From positions 11,542,673-11,606,672 of the forward strand of contig CM033115.1 of assembly GCA_019321725.1 (NCBI GenBank): a stretch of 64,000 bases of DNA. Direction: 5' to 3'. Made by a program: the position numbers and the translations under genes. The notes below the pieces were generated by a model. The model worked only from the letters and a program-made list of their open reading frames with translations, searched no databases and had not been told where the DNA came from. Within the stretch, counting starts at the first letter, position 1. Each line of letters begins with the position of its first letter. The DNA is from Paulownia fortunei. Its lineage: Eukaryota > Streptophyta > Magnoliopsida > Lamiales > Paulowniaceae. Shown piece by piece: positions 22,486 to 35,300 of this stretch.

Positions 22486-24905
22486 GTTGTAACATCAATT
22501 GATAAGTGTTGTTAACAATGTTGTAATATCTAGTTGAAACACACAGTGGAAATAAAACATATGCAAGGATTTTTAATGTGTTTTAAGTACAAAATGCTCT
22601 ACATGCATGAGACCACTTTGAAAGAAAAAAACAATCCACTAATTAGTATCAATTTTGCATAATACAATATGTGAAATTAAATTAATTTAAAGACTCCCTC
22701 TCAAATTGATGACCATCCTTTGCATTATACTAATTAATTATTTCTACGAGCTCCCCTCGACTTTATTCAGCACAACTGGAATCCCTCTAACTCTGAACTC
22801 CTTCTGATGGCTGAAGTGGTCATCTCTCAAAGACCTTGCACTTTCTTCTCCCGAAGATTGTATGTGAGTTAATTAGTGTTAGCCAAAAACAGAATTGTTC
22901 AATCATAAAAATTAATTTTCTATGATTCAAACGTTCCGCCATAAGATCTTTGATCATAATACGTATTTAAGCGAAACTGATTAATTAGTTAAGAAAAAGC
23001 TTAGAAAGATTATCTCTGTAATGAATAATCTTTCGTCGGAATTGAATGGTGCCACCCTCTAAACCTCCAAGCCTTCTCTGGTGTTCTATCAAGAACTTTT
23101 AAAACTGCACTCTTATTTCTGTGTGTGTGGGCACAACGATGAAACTTGAATATAAACCAATTTGGGAATCCTGGAGAAAATAGAATTCTTACCTGATAAG
23201 AATTCAGGAATCTTATCTGATAAGATCTTTTCCTATCCCAAATTATTATGCAGTTTTAATAAATTACAAGTCTTGTAATTTAACCAGTCCTTATACCGGA
23301 GCCACCAAAGGGACCTGATCGGACCCAATTAGACTAAGCTCCAATAAATTAATTTTGAGCCAGTCAACTCATTATCGGTCAAAATAATTTATTAATCTTG
23401 TTTCATTCCACTAAAGAAACGAGACTGCACTCTTAATCCAATTAGAATAACTAAAGCTAATAATCAATTATATATATCCTCTGATTTATCGATCTTACAT
23501 GTTACCCCCGTCGATCAACTGGAAAAATTAGAATAGGGTAAATTGACCAAAATGCCCCTTTTCCAATATTCATAAATGCTCAACTTTCAACTTCTATCTG
23601 ACAGTCCCATGTGATCATATCATACAATTAATTCAACAATCAATGTTGAATTACTGAGCTCAGATTTTACTGTCTATAAGAAGAACTCGTGAGATCATGA
23701 TCATACCTATAAAATAGGTGACGGTTTCCATATTACGAATATATGTTCTCCGTTATTTCACTTTAATTCCCAAAATACCGAGATATTGACCATCAATCTG
23801 ATCTCACTCATTGGTACTTCAAGGAACTTCAAGTTAGTAATCAAAGTTTATTACTCGCTCAGGATTAAGGTGTCACATACGACAATCAAGTGAAATTAAA
23901 TCTGTGTGGTCAAATTACAATTTCAATTTCAGTGGTCCAATCCAATACATTAAAATGTATTTTCAATTTTATTACCAAGTCAAAGATAGACTTCTATAAA
24001 ATTGAAATGATCTTGTCAAAATAAATTGTCCGCATTTATTTACCGATCGTGGACAATAATTCTTTAGATTGAATTATAAATTGAATCTTTTTGTGTTTAA
24101 CAAGTTAAACACTCAATTTATAATATCAAAACTATCCATGGACAAATGCAAGCTCAAAATGATTTATAAATAAATCAAAACAAATATTTTATTTCAAAAT
24201 GTCATATTACATAATAATTTATTCAATGGGCATAATACTATCCAACAATTAGCACTACTGACTCCCTCCAACTCTAAACTCCTTCAGATAGCTGATGCCG
24301 TATTTTCCTAAAAACCTTCAAATTCTTCTCTCGAATAATATATGTGAGTTGACTCACCTCAATCTTCAATCACTTAGTGGCACTGTGTAGTTCATCCATA
24401 CATGTTTAATGCAACAAGAATCTCCCCCAATTAGGTGTTGATAGCTGCATATTAAGAATAAATCATTATCTTGATTTGTTACTTCATCTTGACTCCAAAA
24501 TTTTCTCTTTCCTTATCAAACCAATTCAAGCAAATCTTTTATTTCAACATGTTTTTCTTCATTTTAATATCATATAATACATTAGATAAGTATCTTGAAT
24601 ATCCTTGAACTATGAAAACCTACATAGATTAAATATAATTAATTAATTAAAATCATGTTTCGTTAGTGTTGCAAAATATATGCTACACCTATCTACTATC
24701 CAAAGGTGATCCTTTTACTTCAACAATAAATGCCAACACTTCTTGACACTAACATTCTCTCCATTTTGTATTTTTGGTTAAAATACACTTATGCTCCCCT
24801 TAAAAACACAAGCAGGTTTAAATAAGTCATTGTAAATGCCATTACCAGTCATACTTTCACATTAGTGTTGCAACACAGATAATAGCAAAATTAGTCCTCA
24901 GATTA
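22486..24905 (-). repeat. Probable 3' LTR of element 2, interrupted
   Basis: Two non-coding pieces (22486-22876 and 24253-24905) surround a solo LTR. The first shares layout and words with the element 1 LTR (CTCCCTCTC..., ACGAG-TCCCC-TCGACTT, TTGA/CTGGAATCCCTCTAACTCTGAACTCC against 12720-12790). The second ends at a polypurine tract on the minus strand. The TG/CA ends were not pinned down, and a direct duplication of about 100 bp (22771-22872 and 24252-24350) complicates the alignment. Confidence 0.55.
22877..24247 (-). mobile_element. Solo LTR, 1371 bp, with 5-bp TSD ATTAG
   Basis: On the plus strand it starts TGTTAGCC and ends ATCCAACA; on the minus strand it reads TGTTGGATAG...GGCTAACA. 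It is flanked on both sides by ATTAG (22872-22876 and 24248-24252), a perfect 5-bp TSD. There is no internal domain, PBS or PPT, so it is a solo LTR left by LTR-LTR recombination. Orientation is set from the TGTTGGATAGTATTATGCCC start, a common copia LTR style. Confidence 0.88.
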
Positions 24906-24910
24906 GTACT

Positions 24911-24924
24911 GCCCCCCTGCATGA
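24911..24924 (-). other. Polypurine tract of element 2
   Basis: The minus strand reads TCATGCAGGGGGGC just before the probable LTR start. It is the position expected for the primer of plus-strand synthesis. Confidence 0.5.
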
Positions 24925-24929
24925 ATCAA

Positions 24930-27000
24930 TTAGATTGCAAGGAAAAATAGTAATATTCAAAAAAGCAAAACGATCAAAACAATTATCTAGAGTGAAAGAG
25001 TACAGCAGAGATGATCAAACATCATCAGCAACAGTGTTATCCTCTTTCTCATCATCTGCATCATCCTCTGCTTCCTCGTCACCGTCAGCTTTCTCATTCA
25101 CTATCAGCTTTCTCTTCACCAGTCATCTCATTTGTAGATTATACTTCTTCATCCAATATCTTTGTCTCGCTGTCCTGGTCCCTTGATCAACTTATTATGC
25201 CTTCTCTCCCCATGTTTAAGCCCCAACAATAATTTATTTCTCCCCATTTTTTACCAAAAGAGGACAAATGTACATTTGCAATCTACTGGGAGTTTATGAG
25301 TGATTTTTTCTTGTCTAGTCTGAAATTCTAGTTGTATTCTATAAATCTCTAGGTCAGATTCTAGATGTGTAAGATAGCATGAGATGTTGCAACAACAAAA
25401 ACAACATTAGCAGCAACATCTTGAACTAGTGCCTTGCCTTAGACTGATTTCGACAAATCATCATAATGGCCACTTTCCAATAGCTTATGGGAAATCTGCA
25501 ATGGAACTTGCAAATCTTTTTTCTCTTCACCTTGTTTCTTTAACAAACCCTGTGAGGTTAGTATACAATAAATGAGAGAGAAAATGAAAGAATATCATAA
25601 GTGCCTTTGGACTGAGCTTGTTTGGCAATAATTCCAAAGATAAGTTGTCCATTGTCATAAGGTCTCTATGCGCCAATTTAATACAGGAGAATGGTCTAGT
25701 CCTTCACTACCACTGTAGCAGTCGTTGATGGAGTCCAATTCCAAATTGTTAGTTTGTGTAGGATAACATACATAGTCGTGAGAGATTTTGTACTGAATTT
25801 ATGTTTTACAATTAGCCACCATTTCATAATGTTCCTACTCAGTGTTGCAGCAATCAGATCCATATCATCTGGAACATTATTATCCTCAAGACTAAGTGAC
25901 CCAAAAAATGCATTAATCACAACATGTGTGAACTGAAAATCATTTTTCTAACATAGACTCTACCACTTAGCAGACTTATTGCAAATAGATTTAAGCAAAT
26001 TGCAATAAAATTTAATCACAATAGTCCACACAAAAAGGACAACTTTGATGACTATCCCTAACAACCCCTATTTCTCCAAAAGATCAACAATCCCTACCTT
26101 ATGATAATTTGTCATACGAATTTTCCACTCAGCATGAATGTTTTTCTTGATTATCCCACTTTTACAACTCTTATTATCAACAATATAAATTACACATGAA
26201 TAAGCTTTACTTGCCTTAATTTCATAATCTAATGGCTTCTTCTTCTCTATGTATCCTGACTTTGCCTTGTTCTCATCTTCACTGCTATTAGCCTGCTCAT
26301 TCTCAATGGGTACTATAACATCTCCAGCAATATCTCCTGAATCTTCACATAGTCCAGCACCCATTCCACTTAGTTCAAACTAGCCTTGTGTTGTAATATT
26401 ATAATATGATATTTTCTCCCCCAGTAATCATGTAGACGTTAAAAGAGGTGGCTTCTCAAGTTCATAGTTAGAGTTAGAGGTGCTATTCTTTTTCATTTTC
26501 TTAAGACCTAAAAAATCAAGCAAAGTTTTAATTAGAAGAACATAAGTTAGTTGTTGGAAAGGTTGGTCTAATGATGGTGGAATCTAATAATGGGATTGAA
26601 TCTCCTTACTAACAAGAGTGTGGTTACCAAATGTTCTAACTCCCTTTTCCTTCTAACCAGCAATATCAGATGGTTCTTACAATACTTCACTAGTAGAGAC
26701 GACGATCTTAGAATTAAATTTCGATAAACTGTATCCCTTTGAAGATTCCGCATGAGGTGGACTTATCACTTGAGCAGTATCTCTCTAAGTTCACAATAAG
26801 GGAACGCTGAATTCATATGTTGCTACATCACCACTTTCTATTTTAGTCCGAATGCCAAATGGATCCCGCTGAATGTCCATGGTCACCATCTGAATTAGAA
26901 TAGGTGCAAGGATTTTAGTGTTAATCGTAATATTATTTTTCTTTCCTCTAATCTTTTTCATTAGTAAAGCACGGGTTTCTTCATTTGAATTGGCCATAGT
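24930..27000 (-). pseudogene. Third ORF of element 2
   Basis: Minus-strand, broken homologue of the element 1 third ORF. It starts near 26994 with MANSNEETRALLMKK, passes a polar region (26900-26400) and an acidic region (26364-26068, ENEQANSSEDENKAKSG), and reaches the conserved core at 25920-25696 (INAFFGSLS, PDDMDLIAATL, MYVILHKLTIWNWTPST, matching INDYLGNP, TDFDMIIREL and YAIFHKAAVTNWTPT of element 1). It ends with a strongly acidic tail (about 25140-25010, ADGDEEAEDDADDEKED), which on the plus strand looks like a serine-rich ORF. The first repeat-unit boundary (26305) lies inside it. Not functional. Confidence 0.65.
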
Positions 27001-29299
27001 GACCACAAGAACTTCTCTCTACAGAATAGTGTTAAAAGCAAGAAAAAGTGGAAAGAGAGTACAAAAAATAACTTGTAAGAATAGGATTTAAGTGAATAAG
27101 TGTTGTGAGAATTTGAGTTTAAATACCCATAAATGAGTATCCCTAAATCCCACCCAAATTTGTGATAAATATCTCAAAAGAAATTGTTGGTCATTCATTT
27201 TCCAATCCCACAAATTCTCAATCCCTTAAATAAATGAGTTACTTGGCAAATTGATTGCTATTCAAATCCTATTTCAAAATCAAACCAATTCAGTCAAAAA
27301 TCACTACCCTCAAAATGAAGAGGGGATGTTCTTAGAACTATGCCTAATTATGATGTATTTATTATCAAAATGCAAAAATATCAAGCAAAAAAGAAAAAAC
27401 AAACCACTACGACTGACTTTCAAATGTTCTGCTCTCAATGTTGCAACATCTATGACAACACTTATCAATAGACTCCATGAATTGAGAATATTTATCTCAG
27501 ATAATTCAAAATATTTACTGAAATAGAAGCATGATAACTTTCATTCTATTCCATGGGTAGTGTTTTTCACATGATAGTAATTTTTCACATATTCAAGTTA
27601 AATATATAGAATCATTCCACTCTTGGATAGCTCCACTTCAATGGGTAGGTAGTTTTTTCTGTCAGAAACCTCCAATAATGTTCTTAATAGAAATAACAAC
27701 AAACAAAATTCGAGGAAAAACTTGTATGATTCTAATCCATATCTACTGATGGGTGATTTTGAAAGATAATTTTTTAAGTTGTGGAACACATTGAAGCAGT
27801 CATGCAGATGCACCTAAATGTAAAATGAGTAAAGAATGCATGAATTCATATACTACTGTCAAATGCATGTGATGTTATATCTAAGTGTTGCGACATTGAA
27901 TGAATGTATGTTATTGATGAGGTGTTGCAACACTGTTTTCACTCATCTACTACAACACATAGACACCATGAGACTTTTTCAATACATCAAATCATTGAGA
28001 ATCAAAGGTTGTTGTCAAAAGATCAACTAACTAATTTTTAGTTGAAACATAATCATTTGTCACCAACTTTCTGTCAACTAAGTCCTTTATAAAGTGGCAT
28101 GAGTATCTATATGTTTTATTCTTGAATGTTGGACAAGATTCTTAGAGATATTTATGATATAAAAATGATCACAATATCCAATTAAAACATCTTGTTCTAT
28201 CCCATTATTCTCCAAAATTTGTTTCATCCACAATAATTGAGATTAATAACCACTTATGTGACATGCAATGACCAAAAGAAGTCTAATCGACTCAAGTATA
28301 GAAACACGGGAATTTTTTTCATCAATATCCACCTATTTTACCTAAATGTAACCTCGAGCCACTAACCCTAGCTTTGTTTCTAGTTATGTTACCAAATTCA
28401 TCTTTTTTTATTTTTGAAAACCCATTTGGTTCCTATAACATCCATATTTTTATGCCTAAACACTAAGGTCCAAACATCATTTCTATAAAACTGTATAAGT
28501 TGTTGTTGCATGACATTTATCCAAAACTCATCCATTAAAATCTCTTTCACATTTTTAGGTTCAAAAGGTGAAGTAAAACAAATAGGTCTTACCATAGGTT
28601 TGTAATTTATCTTATCCTTATCTCTTATTTTCATTCATTTAGAGACATTATCTATGGTTTGATCAGCATGATGATTTTTATAAATTATGCTTGATGGTTC
28701 CTTCCTAATTGTCTAAAAGATATCAAAACCTTTAATTTCTTCCTCTAAGCCTAAGGATGTTGTAGTATTCGGTAAAACCTCAGATGGTGTGATTTTAGGT
28801 GTTGTAACATTTTGCAGCACACTACAATTGTTTAATTCTTTATCTGGTGGTTGTATGTCCTTTCCCATTTTTGTTTCATCACTCAATTGATGACTTCTTC
28901 TTTGTGTGGGTCACTTGCAAAATTATGAAAGTCATCAACCACCATATTGAAAGACTCTACAATCGTATGATATTATATACTCTACTATTCATTGAGCACC
29001 CAAGAAAGATCCCTTCATCACTTTTAGGATAAAACTTGTGTAAGTGTTCTCGATCATTAAGTATATATCATGCATATCCAAATATATATAAATGATTGAT
29101 ATTGGGCTTCTACCTTTTCAAATTTCTTATGAGACCATTTTCCTACCTGGTCTCAAGCATACACAGTTAGTGTGTTAACATACCCTGTTTATTGCTTTTA
29201 TCCACAATCGCTTTGTGAGTCTCTTAGAATTTAGTGTCACACGAGCTATTTTCTAAAGTGTTCTATTTTTTCTTTTCGCTACTCCAATTTATTTTTCTT
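26305..29299 (-). repeat. Tandem 3.0-kb retrotransposon unit, copy A
   Basis: First of three direct copies, with period 2995 to the next. On the minus strand it runs from integrase (VERK..., about 29290-29040) through linker and RT N-terminus (28634-28398, RDKDKINYKPMVRP and NDVWTLVFRHKNMDVIGTKW). It then jumps across a deletion (about 28390-28270) into RNase H remnants (28270-28020), passes a spacer containing 27813-27598, and ends in the first part of ORF3 (27006-26305). The left edge continues into the remaining ORF3, so copy A is the one joined to the original 3' half. Copies look more than 90% identical by eye. Confidence 0.85.
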
Positions 29300-32200
29300 A
29301 ATGGGTACTGTAACATCTCCAGCACCATCTCCTGCAACATCACTTAGTGCAGCACCCATTCCACTTAGTTCAAACTAGCCTTGTGTAGTAATATTATAAT
29401 ATGATATTTTCTCCCTTAGTAACCGTGTAGACCTTGGAAAGAGGTGGCTTCTCAAGTTCATAGTTAGAGTTAGAGATGCTATTCTTTTTCATTTTCTTAA
29501 GACCTGAAAAATCATGCAAAGTTTTAATTAAAAGAACATAAGTTAGTTGTTGGAGAGGTTGGTCTGACGATGGTGGAATCTAATGATGGGATTGAATCTC
29601 CTTACTAACAAGAGTGCGGTTACCAAATGTTCCAACACCCTTTTTCCTTCTGACCAGCAATATAAGATGTTTCTTACAATACTTCACCGATAGAGACGAC
29701 GATCTTAGAATTGAATTCCAATAAACTGTATCCCTTTGAAGATTCCACATGAGGTGGACTTGTCACTTGAGCAATATCTCTCTGAGTTCACAATAAGGGA
29801 AATTTGAATTCACGCGTTGCTACATCACCACTTCCTATTTTAGTCCGAATACCAAATAGATCCTGCTGAAATCCATGGTCACCATGTGAATTAGAATGGG
29901 TGCAAGGATTTTAGTGTTTATCGTAATATTCTCTTTCTTACCTTTAAACTTTTTCATTAGTGAATCACGAGTTTCTTCATTTGAATTGGCTATAGTGACC
30001 ACAAGAACTTCTCTCTACAGAATGGTGTTAAGAGCAAGAAAAAGTGGAAAGAAAGTACTAAAAATAACTTGTAAGAATAGGGTTCAAGTGAATAAGTGTT
30101 GTGACAATTTAAGTTTAAATACTCATAAATGAGTATCCCTAAATCCCACCCAAATTTGTGATAAATATCTCAAAAGAAATTATTGGTCATTTATTTTCTA
30201 ATCCCACAGATTCTCAATCCCTTGAATAAATGAGTTACTTGGGAAATTGATTGCTATCCAAATCCTATTTCAAAATCAAACCAATTCAGTCGAAAATCAC
30301 TACCCTCAAAATGAAGATGGGATGTTCTTAGAATATGCCTAATTATGATGTAGTTATTATCAAAATGCAAAAATATCAAGCAAAAAAAAAAAAAAAACTA
30401 CTGCGACTGACTTTCAAATGTTCAACTCTCAATGTTGCAACATCTATGACAACACTCATCAATAGACTCCATGAACTGAGAATATTTATCTCAGATAATT
30501 CAAAATATTTATTGAAATAGAAGCATGATGACTTTCATTCTATTCCATGGGTAGCACTTTTCACATTATAGTAATTTTTCACATATTCAAGTTAAATATA
30601 TAGAATCATTCCACTCTTGGATAGCTCCACTTCAATGGGTAGGTAGTTTTTTCTGTCAGAAACCTCCAATAATGTTCTTAATAGAAATAACAACAAACAA
30701 AATTTGAGGAAAAACTTGTATGATTCTAATCTACATCTACTGATGGGTGATTTTGAAAGATAATTTTGTAAGTTATGGAACACATTGAAGCAGTCATGCA
30801 GATGCACCTAAATGTAAAATGAGTAAAGAATGCATGAATTCCCTATACTACTATTAAATGCATGTGATGTTATATCTAAGTGTTGCGACATTGAATGAAT
30901 GTATGTTATTAATGAGGTGTTGCAATACTATTTTCACGCATCTACTACAACACACAGACGCCATGAGACTTTTTCAATACATCAAATCATTGAGAATAAA
31001 GGGATGTTGTCAAAAGATCAGCTAACTGATTTTTAGTTGAAACATAATCATTGGTCACCAACTTTCTCTCAACTAAGTCCTTTATAAAGTGGCGTGAGTA
31101 TCTATATGTTTTATTCTTGAATGTTGGACAAGATTCTTAGAGATATTTATGATATAAAAATGATCACAATATCCAATTAAAACATCTTGTTCTACCCCAT
31201 AATTCTCCAAAATTTGTTTCATCCACAATAATTGAGATCAACAACCACCTATGTGACATGCAATGCCCAAAAGAAGTCTAATCAACTTAAGTATAGGAAC
31301 AAGGGAATTTTTTTCATCAAGATCCACCTATTTTACCTAAATGTAACCTTGGGCCACAAACTCTAGCTTTGTTTCTAGTTACGTTTCCAAATTCATCTTT
31401 TTTTATTTTTGAAAACCCATTTGGTTCCTATAACATCCACATTTTTATGCCTAAACACTAAGGTCCAAACATCATTTCTATAAAACTATACAAGTTCTTG
31501 TTGCATGACATTTATCCAACACTCATCCATTAAAACCTTTTTCACATTTTTAGGTTCAAAAGGTGAAGTAAAAGAAATAGGTCTCACCATAGGTTTATAA
31601 TTTATCTTATCCTTATCTCTTATTTTCATTCATTCAAAGACATTACCTATAGTTTGATCAGCATGATGATTTTTCTAAATTTTGCTTGATGGTTCCTTCC
31701 TAACTATCTAAAAGATATCAAAACCTTTAATTTATTCCTCTAAGCCTAAGGACGTTGTAATGTTCAGTAGAACCTCGGATGGTGTGACTTTAGGTGTTGC
31801 AACATTTTACAGCACACTACTATTGTTTACTTCTTCATCTGGTGGTTGTATGTCCTTTCCCATTTTCATTTCATCACTCAATTGATGACTTCTTCTTTGT
31901 GTGAGTTACTTGAAAAATTATGAAAATCATCAACCTCCATATTGAAAGACTCTACAATGGTATAATACTATATACTCTATATGATTTACTAATCATTGTG
32001 TACCCAAGAAAGATCCCTTCATCACTTTTAGGATAAAACTTGTCTAAATGTTTTCGATCATTAAGTATATATCATGCACATCCAAATATATGTATATGAT
32101 TGATACTGGGCTTCTTACCTTTTCAAATTTCTTATGAGGCCATTTTCCTACCTGGTCTTAAGCATACACAGTTAGTGTGTTAACACACCCTGTTTATTGC

Positions 32201-32303
32201 TTTTATCCACAATCACTTTATGAGTCTCTTAGAATTTAGTGTCACTGAGCCATTTTCTAAAGTGTTCTATTTTTTCTTTTCGCTACACCAATTTGTTTTT
32301 CTC
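29300..32303 (-). repeat. Tandem 3.0-kb retrotransposon unit, copy B
   Basis: Second direct copy; its start is marked by the repeated AATGGGTACT (29300, against 26305 and 32304). It contains the same blocks in the same order: ORF3 start (about 29996-29300), spacer ORF 30807-30592, RNase H remnants (about 31020-31260), RT N-terminus (about 31640-31390) and integrase end (about 32290-32040). The junction to copy A reads CAATTTATTTTTCTTAATGGG, so an integrase triplet is fused directly to an ORF3 codon region. Confidence 0.85.
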
Positions 32304-35300
32304 AATGGGTACTTTAACATCTCCAGCAACATCTCTTGCAACATCACTTAGTCCAGCACTCTTTCCACTTAGTTCAAACTAGCCTTGTGTTGCAATATTA
32401 TAATTTGATATTTTCTCCCTCAGTAATCGTGTAGACCTTCAAAGAGGTGGCTTCTCAAGTTCATAGTTATAGTCAGAGGTGCTATTTTTTTTTATTTTCT
32501 TAAGACCTGAAAAATCATGCAATGTTTTAATTAGAAGAACATAAGTTAATTGTTGGAGAGGTTGGTCTGACGATGGTGGAATCTGATGATGGGACTGAAT
32601 CTCCTTACTAACAAGAGTGTAGTTACCAAATGTTCCAATACCTTTTTTCTTCTGACCAGCAATATCATATGTTTTTTACAATACTTCACCGGTAGAGACG
32701 ACGATCTTAGAATTAAATTCTGATAAACTGTATACCTTTGAAGATTTCGCATGAGGTGGACTTGTCACTTGAGTAGTATCTCTCTAAGTTCACAATAAGG
32801 GAACATTGAATTCAAGTGTTGCTACATCACCACTTTCTCTTTTAGTCCGAATGCCAAATGGATCCCGCTGAATGTCCATGGTCACCATGTGAATTAGAAT
32901 GGGTGCAAGGATTTCAGTGTTTATTGTAATATTCTCTTTCTTTCCTTTAATCTTTTTCATTAGTGAAGCACGAGTTTCTTCATTTGAATTGGCCATAGTG
33001 ACCACAAGAGCTTCTCTCTACAGAATGGTGTTAAAAGCAAGAAAAAGTGGAAAGAGAGTACAAAAAATTACTTGTAAGAATACGGTTCAAGTGAATAAGT
33101 GTTGTGACAATTTAAGTTTAAATACTCATAAATGAGTATCCCTAAATCCCACCCAAATTTGTGATAAATATCTCAAAAGAAATTGTTGATCATTCATTTT
33201 GCAATCCCACAGATTCTCAATCCCATAAATAAATGAGTTACTTGGCAAATTGATTCCTATCCAAATCCTATTTTAAATTCAAGCCAATTCAGTCGAAAAT
33301 CACTACCCTCAAAATGAAGATGGGATGTTCTTAGAACTATGCCTAATTATGATGTATATATTATCAAAATGCAAAAATATCAAGCAAAAAAACAAAAAAA
33401 AACAAACTACTGCAACTGACTTTCAAATGTTCTGCTCTCAATGTTGCCACATCTATGACAATACTTATCAATAGACTCCATGAACTGAGAATATTTATCT
33501 CAGATAATTTAAAATATTTACTGAAATAGAAGCATGATGACTTTCATTCTATTCCATGGGTAGCGTTTTTCACATGATAGTAATTTTTCACATATTCAAG
33601 TTAAATATATAGAATCATTCCACTCTTGGATGGCTCCACTTCAATGGGTAGTAGTTTTTTCTGTCAAAAACCTCCAATAATGTTCTTAATAGAAATAACA
33701 ACAAACAAAATTCGAGGAAAAACTTGTATGATTCTAATCCACATCTATTGATGGGTGATTTTGAAAGATAATTTTGTAAGTTATGGAACACATTGAAGCA
33801 GTCATGCAAATGCACCTAAATGTAAAATGAGTAAAGAATGCATGAATTCCTATACTACTGTCAAATGCATGTGATGCTATATTTAAGTGTTCTGACATTG
33901 AATGAATGTATGTTATTGATGAGGTGTCGCAACACTATTTTGACATATGTACTACAACACATAGACACCATGAGGCTTTTTCAATGCATCAAATTATTGA
34001 GAATCAAGGGATGTTATCAAAAGATCAGTTAACTAATTTTTAGTTGAAACATTGTCATTGGTCACCAACTTTCTCTCAACTAAGTCCCTTATGAAGTAGC
34101 GTAAGTATCTATATGTTTTATTCTTGAATGTTGGACAAGATTCTTAGAGATATTTATGATATAAAAATTATCACAATATCCAATTAAAACATTTTGTTCT
34201 ACCCCATAATTCTCCAAAATTTGTTTCATCCACAATAATTGAGATCAACAACCACCTATGTGACATGCAATGCCCAAAAGAAGTCTAATCGACTCAAGTA
34301 TAGGAACAAGGGAATCTTTTTCATCAAGATCCACCTATTTTACCTAAATGTAACCTTGAGCCACTAACCCTAGCTTTGTTTCTAGTTATGTTACCAAATT
34401 CATCATTTTTGGTTTTTGAAAACCTATTTGGTTGCTATAACATCCACATTTTTATGCCCAAACACTAAGGTCCAAACATCATTTCTATAAAACTGTACAA
34501 GTTCTTGTTGCATGACGTTTATAAAAAACTCAACTATTAAAACCTCTTTCACTTTTTTAGGTTCAAAAGGTGAATTAAACAAATAGGTCTTACCATAGGT
34601 CTGCAATTTATCTTATCCTTATCTCTTATTTTCATTCATTCAAAGACATTACCTACGATTTGATCAGCAGGATGATTTTTCTAAATTCTGCTTGATGGTT
34701 CCTTCCTAATTGTCTAAAAGATATCAAAACCTTTAATTTCTTTCTCTAAGCCTAAGGATGTTGTAATGTTCGGTAAAACCTTGGATGGTGTGACTTTAGG
34801 TGTTGCAACATTTTGCAGCACACACTATTGTTTACTTCTTCATCTGGTGGTTGTATGTCCTTTTCCATTTTTATTTCATCACTCAATAAATGACTTCTTC
34901 TTTGTGTGAGTCACTTGCAAAAATATGAAAATCATCAACCACCATATTGAAAGACTCTACAATGGTATGATATTATGTACTCTATATGATCTACTATTCA
35001 TTAAGTACCCAAGAAAGATCCCTTCATCACTTTTAGGATAAAACTTGTCTAAGTGTTCTCGATCATTAAGTATATATCATGCACATCCAAATATATATAA
35101 ATGATTGATATTGGGCTTCTTACCTTTTCATATTTCTTATGAGGCCATTTTCCTACTTGGTCTCAAGCATACACAGTTAGTGTGTTAACACACCTGCTTA
35201 TTGCTTTTATCCATAATCTATGAGTCTCTTAGAATTTAGTGTCACACGAGCCATTTTCTAATGTGTTTTATTTTTTCTTTTCACTACACCAATTTGTTTT
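32304..35300 (-). repeat. Tandem 3.0-kb retrotransposon unit, copy C
   Basis: Third direct copy, about 3001 bp. It repeats the ORF3 start (33005-32304), the spacer (33815-33615), RNase H (34020-34260), RT N-terminus (34606-34424) and integrase end (about 35290-35040). Its right edge continues without a break into upstream integrase sequence (CAATTTGTTTTGGTGTTTTAG, near 35290-35310), so it is joined to the original 5' half. All units share the RT-RNase H deletion, so that deletion came before the amplification. Confidence 0.85.

Noticed and set aside
25011..25232. Serine-rich plus-strand ORFs near 24935-25232
   Set aside because: They are the antisense of the acidic tail (GAT/GAG-rich) of the element 2 third ORF; their SSASSSASS-type composition comes from that.
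29896..33135. Two similar plus ORFs (29896-30132, 32899-33135) starting MGARI, with a signal-peptide-like start
   Set aside because: They are antisense to the ORF3 start in repeat units B and C; duplicated only because the DNA unit is duplicated, and copy A does not keep the frame.
26305..35300. CRISPR-like or satellite array
   Set aside because: The repeat period is 3 kb with retroelement coding motifs and no short repeat-spacer pattern; this is a eukaryotic nuclear sequence.
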